Assembly: GCA_050331575.1 (NCBI GenBank) | Contig: JBHJGS010000028.1 | Coordinates: forward strand, 1 to 60,363 | Direction of reading: 5' to 3' | DNA length: 60,363 nucleotides | Origin: JBHJGS01 sp050331575 | Lineage (GTDB): Bacteria; Pseudomonadota; Alphaproteobacteria; Sphingomonadales; Rhodothalassiaceae | Shown: piece by piece, positions 58,453 through 60,363 of the stretch | How positions within the stretch are numbered: the first letter of the stretch is position 1 | How the letters are laid out: each line of letters opens with the position of its first letter | Program-made: the position numbers and the translations under genes | The notes under the pieces: model-generated | The model's database searches: none | What the model saw: the letters and a program-made list of their open reading frames with translations, nothing else | What the model was told of the DNA's origin: nothing

Positions 58453-60099
58453 TCACGCCACGCCTTCGCCGGTGGCGGACTGGGCGTCGAACAGCATGCG
58501 GACATTGTCGACATCCTTCAGGGTCTGGTGGCGCAGATTGCGGGCCAGATCGGCCATGAAGCGGTGCAGATCGTCCACCGGCATCGGCTTGGCGAAATGA
58601 TAGCCCTGGGCGCGCTGGATGCCCTTGCTGCGCAGATAGACCGCCTGTTCCTCGGTCTCCACACCTTCCGCGACCAGGCCCATCTTCAGCCGCTGGCCCA
58701 GATCGACGATGGCGTCCAGCACCGGGCGCTTGACCGCATCGGTGCCGATGGTGTCGACGAAGGTGCGGTCGATCTTGAGGATGTGGGAGGGGAATTTCTG
58801 CAGAAAGGCCAGGCCATTGTGGCCGGTGCCGAAATCGTCGATGGCGATGTGGAAGCCCTGGGCGGACAGCAGTTCCATCACCTTCATCGGCGTCTCGTCG
58901 CTGTCGGCTAGGATCTCCCGTTCCGTCGCCTCCAGCACGATCTGACCTGGCCTGAGCGCGGTGGCGGCGATCAGTTCGCGCAGATCCTCCACGATGTCGA
59001 GCGTGCGGAAATGGCTGCCGGACAGATTGATGCCGACATGAAATTGGGCATCGCCGTGCAGATAAGGCGCCAGTTCGTCGACCGCCTTGGCGATCACCCA
59101 GCGGGTCAACGGGATGATGTCGCCGGTGCGCTCGGCCATGGGAATGAAGGCATCGGGCCGGATCAAGCCGCGATTGGGGTGGCGCCAGCGCAGCAGCGCC
59201 TCCACTCCCTCGCACCGGCCCGAGCGCAGATCGATCACCGGTTGATAATGCAGTTGGAATTCCTGGCTGTCGCGCCGAATCGCCCGCTGCAGGGCCCGCT
59301 CCAGCGATAGCTGCCGGGTGGTGATGCGGAAATATAGCAGGGCCGAACCGATCCCGGCGAGTGCCGCGGATAGGCCGATCAAGGGCAGATTCTCGAAGAA
59401 GGCGTGCCAGGTGAAGGCCGGGTCGGACACCACCACGGTGCGCATCGGATAATTCTTCGAGTCGGCCGCCTTGGTGATGCCGCCGGCGGTCTCGCCCTGG
59501 GCGACCCGGCTGGTCATGCTATTGTCCCCGGCGATCTGCACTAGGCCGCCGTCGTTCAGGATAAGCGAGATCTGACTGTAGTCGCCGATATAGCGAGACA
59601 CCGAGGGGTGACGGAATTCCTGCGGCGAGACCCGTGCCAGGATGGCGCCGCGTCCTGGCATCGGGATGGCCACCATGATCGACTGGTGGTGCCGGACGGG
59701 ATTTTCGTTCAAGGCCAGAAAGATGCCGAAGCGCTCGAAATCCGCAGCCATCGCCTCGGGGCTGTAGATCATTTGCTCACCGCCGCTGGTGCAATAGATC
59801 AGCCCCTCGGCATCGATGATGCCGAATTCGCGAGCGAAGGGTGACAGATAGGACTGCAACTCCATCGATTCGCGCGACCATTCATTGCAGGGCTGGCCGG
59901 CCAAGGCCGCGAGCGAGCCGATCTCGCGCACGACATAGTCCAGCACCGCCTCGGCATCCTCCAGCGCGCCTTCAGACACGCCGGCGACGGTGCGGTGGCT
60001 TTGGCTGACCGATAAGGAATAGCCCAACCCCAAGGTTGCGCAGGCCACGATCACGCCGACGAGGATCGTGGTTGCTATGACGAAAATCTGTCTGTGCAT
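58453..60099 (-). CDS. EAL-domain cyclic-di-GMP phosphodiesterase with periplasmic CSS-type sensor
   Basis: A 548-residue membrane protein. Spans at about 6-26 and 232-252 bracket a periplasmic sensor with the CSS-like motif IYCTSGG near residue 108 and a Cys (QPCNEW) near 69. The EAL domain runs from about 275 to 530: EALLRW (the EAL glutamate), DDFGTGHNGLAFLQKFP, LKIDRTF, VAEGVETEEQA and GYHFAKPM; all catalytic motifs are intact. In the CSS family a periplasmic disulfide controls hydrolysis of c-di-GMP. A role in switching exopolysaccharide is a natural guess given the locus. It has no obvious operon partner. Confidence 0.95.
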   Translation of the reverse strand: MHRQIFVIATTILVGVIVACATLGLGYSLSVSQSHRTVAGVSEGALEDAEAVLDYVVREIGSLAALAGQPCNEWSRESMELQSYLSPFAREFGIIDAEGLIYCTSGGEQMIYSPEAMAADFERFGIFLALNENPVRHHQSIMVAIPMPGRGAILARVSPQEFRHPSVSRYIGDYSQISLILNDGGLVQIAGDNSMTSRVAQGETAGGITKAADSKNYPMRTVVVSDPAFTWHAFFENLPLIGLSAALAGIGSALLYFRITTRQLSLERALQRAIRRDSQEFQLHYQPVIDLRSGRCEGVEALLRWRHPNRGLIRPDAFIPMAERTGDIIPLTRWVIAKAVDELAPYLHGDAQFHVGINLSGSHFRTLDIVEDLRELIAATALRPGQIVLEATEREILADSDETPMKVMELLSAQGFHIAIDDFGTGHNGLAFLQKFPSHILKIDRTFVDTIGTDAVKRPVLDAIVDLGQRLKMGLVAEGVETEEQAVYLRSKGIQRAQGYHFAKPMPVDDLHRFMADLARNLRHQTLKDVDNVRMLFDAQSATGEGVA

Positions 60100-60299
60100 C
60101 CCAGCTGTCCGGCCCGGTGCCGCGGGGGTATGAGGTGCTCTTCATCACCGTGACGATGCAGTCTGGCCAGCATGTCTTTAGGAAGAGTTACACGCAGAAG
60201 GCTTATCCCCTTGGGTCCGGGCCGCACAAAATGTAGTGACGCGGAAGCCGCTGCGTGATAGGAACATACGGTGAACAGACAGTTCTGCCGGGGGCTTCC

Positions 60300-60363
60300 A
60301 TGACCGATGTTCCGTGCTCGCTGCTTGAGTTTCAGCGCCGCTTTCCCGATGACGCCGCCTGTG
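60300..60363 (+). CDS. IS1595-type transposase, first 21 codons (cut by window edge)
   Basis: ATG at 60300 opens a frame reading MTDVPCSLLEFQRRFPDDAAC to the last base. LEFQxRFPDEAAC is how IS1595-family transposases start before their zinc ribbon. The 200 bases before it (60100-60299) contain no gene; the left inverted repeat of the element should lie there but I could not delimit it. Together with the IS256-type start at the other end, this suggests that both ends are repeat-caused contig breaks. Confidence 0.65.
   Translation, partial: MTDVPCSLLEFQRRFPDDAAC

Overview
The window is a GC-rich stretch of an alphaproteobacterial chromosome. The evidence for that assignment is the groESL operon behind a CIRCE operator, the rnd-lptC-lptA and lptB-rpoN gene pairs, a DUF6489 protein, a 51-residue protein with the EESFPASDPPAW motif typical of alphaproteobacteria, an lptF-lptG pair, and a single-domain RNase D. 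Genus and species cannot be fixed from the sequence. Both ends lie inside insertion sequences (start of an IS256-type transposase on the left, start of an IS1595-type transposase on the right), so the window looks like a complete assembly contig that broke at repeats.

Region 1 (1-23,300) is a surface-polysaccharide locus. It holds a two-domain GT2 transferase, a GT61 transferase, the Wzt/Wzm ABC exporter, further GT2/GT4-type transferases, an exosortase-A-associated O-ligase-like membrane protein followed by a PEP-CTERM-type secreted protein, a C-type-lectin-like protein, a membrane-anchored beta-helix protein, a 1,555-residue secreted protein (propeller, FN3-like, beta-helix, cadherin-like and RTX parts), an Alg13/Alg14-like split glycosyltransferase pair, a flippase and a sulfotransferase-like protein. 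Base composition varies inside it, with more AT-rich stretches in the ligase gene and in the beta-helix part of the giant gene, which suggests mosaic acquisition.

Region 2 (23,400-37,500) is mostly housekeeping and envelope assembly: an A-type Fe-S carrier, LptA, LptC, RNase D, a CBS-domain membrane protein, MnmE, DUF6489, Ogt, LptG, LptF, an LPG-synthase-like membrane protein, a GT2, a 2OG-Fe(II) oxygenase, an ATP-grasp TupA-like protein, LptB and sigma-54. Five of the seven Lpt lipopolysaccharide-transport components (LptB, F, G, C, A) sit within 12 kb, but the order and strands differ from the usual single rnd-lptC-lptA-lptB-rpoN run.

Region 3 (37,600-49,200) has a DUF3179 protein, groES-groEL, a Wzz/GumC-like polysaccharide co-polymerase carrying an unusual C-terminal domain that resembles a degenerate tyrosine recombinase, IspG, an SDR oxidoreductase with a VOC protein, SpeD-SpeE (spermidine synthesis), an MscS channel and a SAM hydroxide adenosyltransferase-like protein.

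Region 4 (49,200-60,363) begins with three 88-bp inverted-repeat elements and a strongly self-complementary segment just before ffh, followed by ffh, rpsP and, on the other strand, an operon in which a Gld-type ABC transporter (ATPase, permease, GldG-like, DUF4340) runs with 4-base overlaps into htpG. A CSS-sensor/EAL phosphodiesterase and the right-hand insertion sequence close the window.

The most unusual observations are the Wzz-recombinase-like fusion at 41,181-43,184, the multi-domain secreted protein at 13,937-18,604, the PEP-CTERM protein beside its ligase without an exosortase, and the repeat/structured-RNA segment upstream of ffh.
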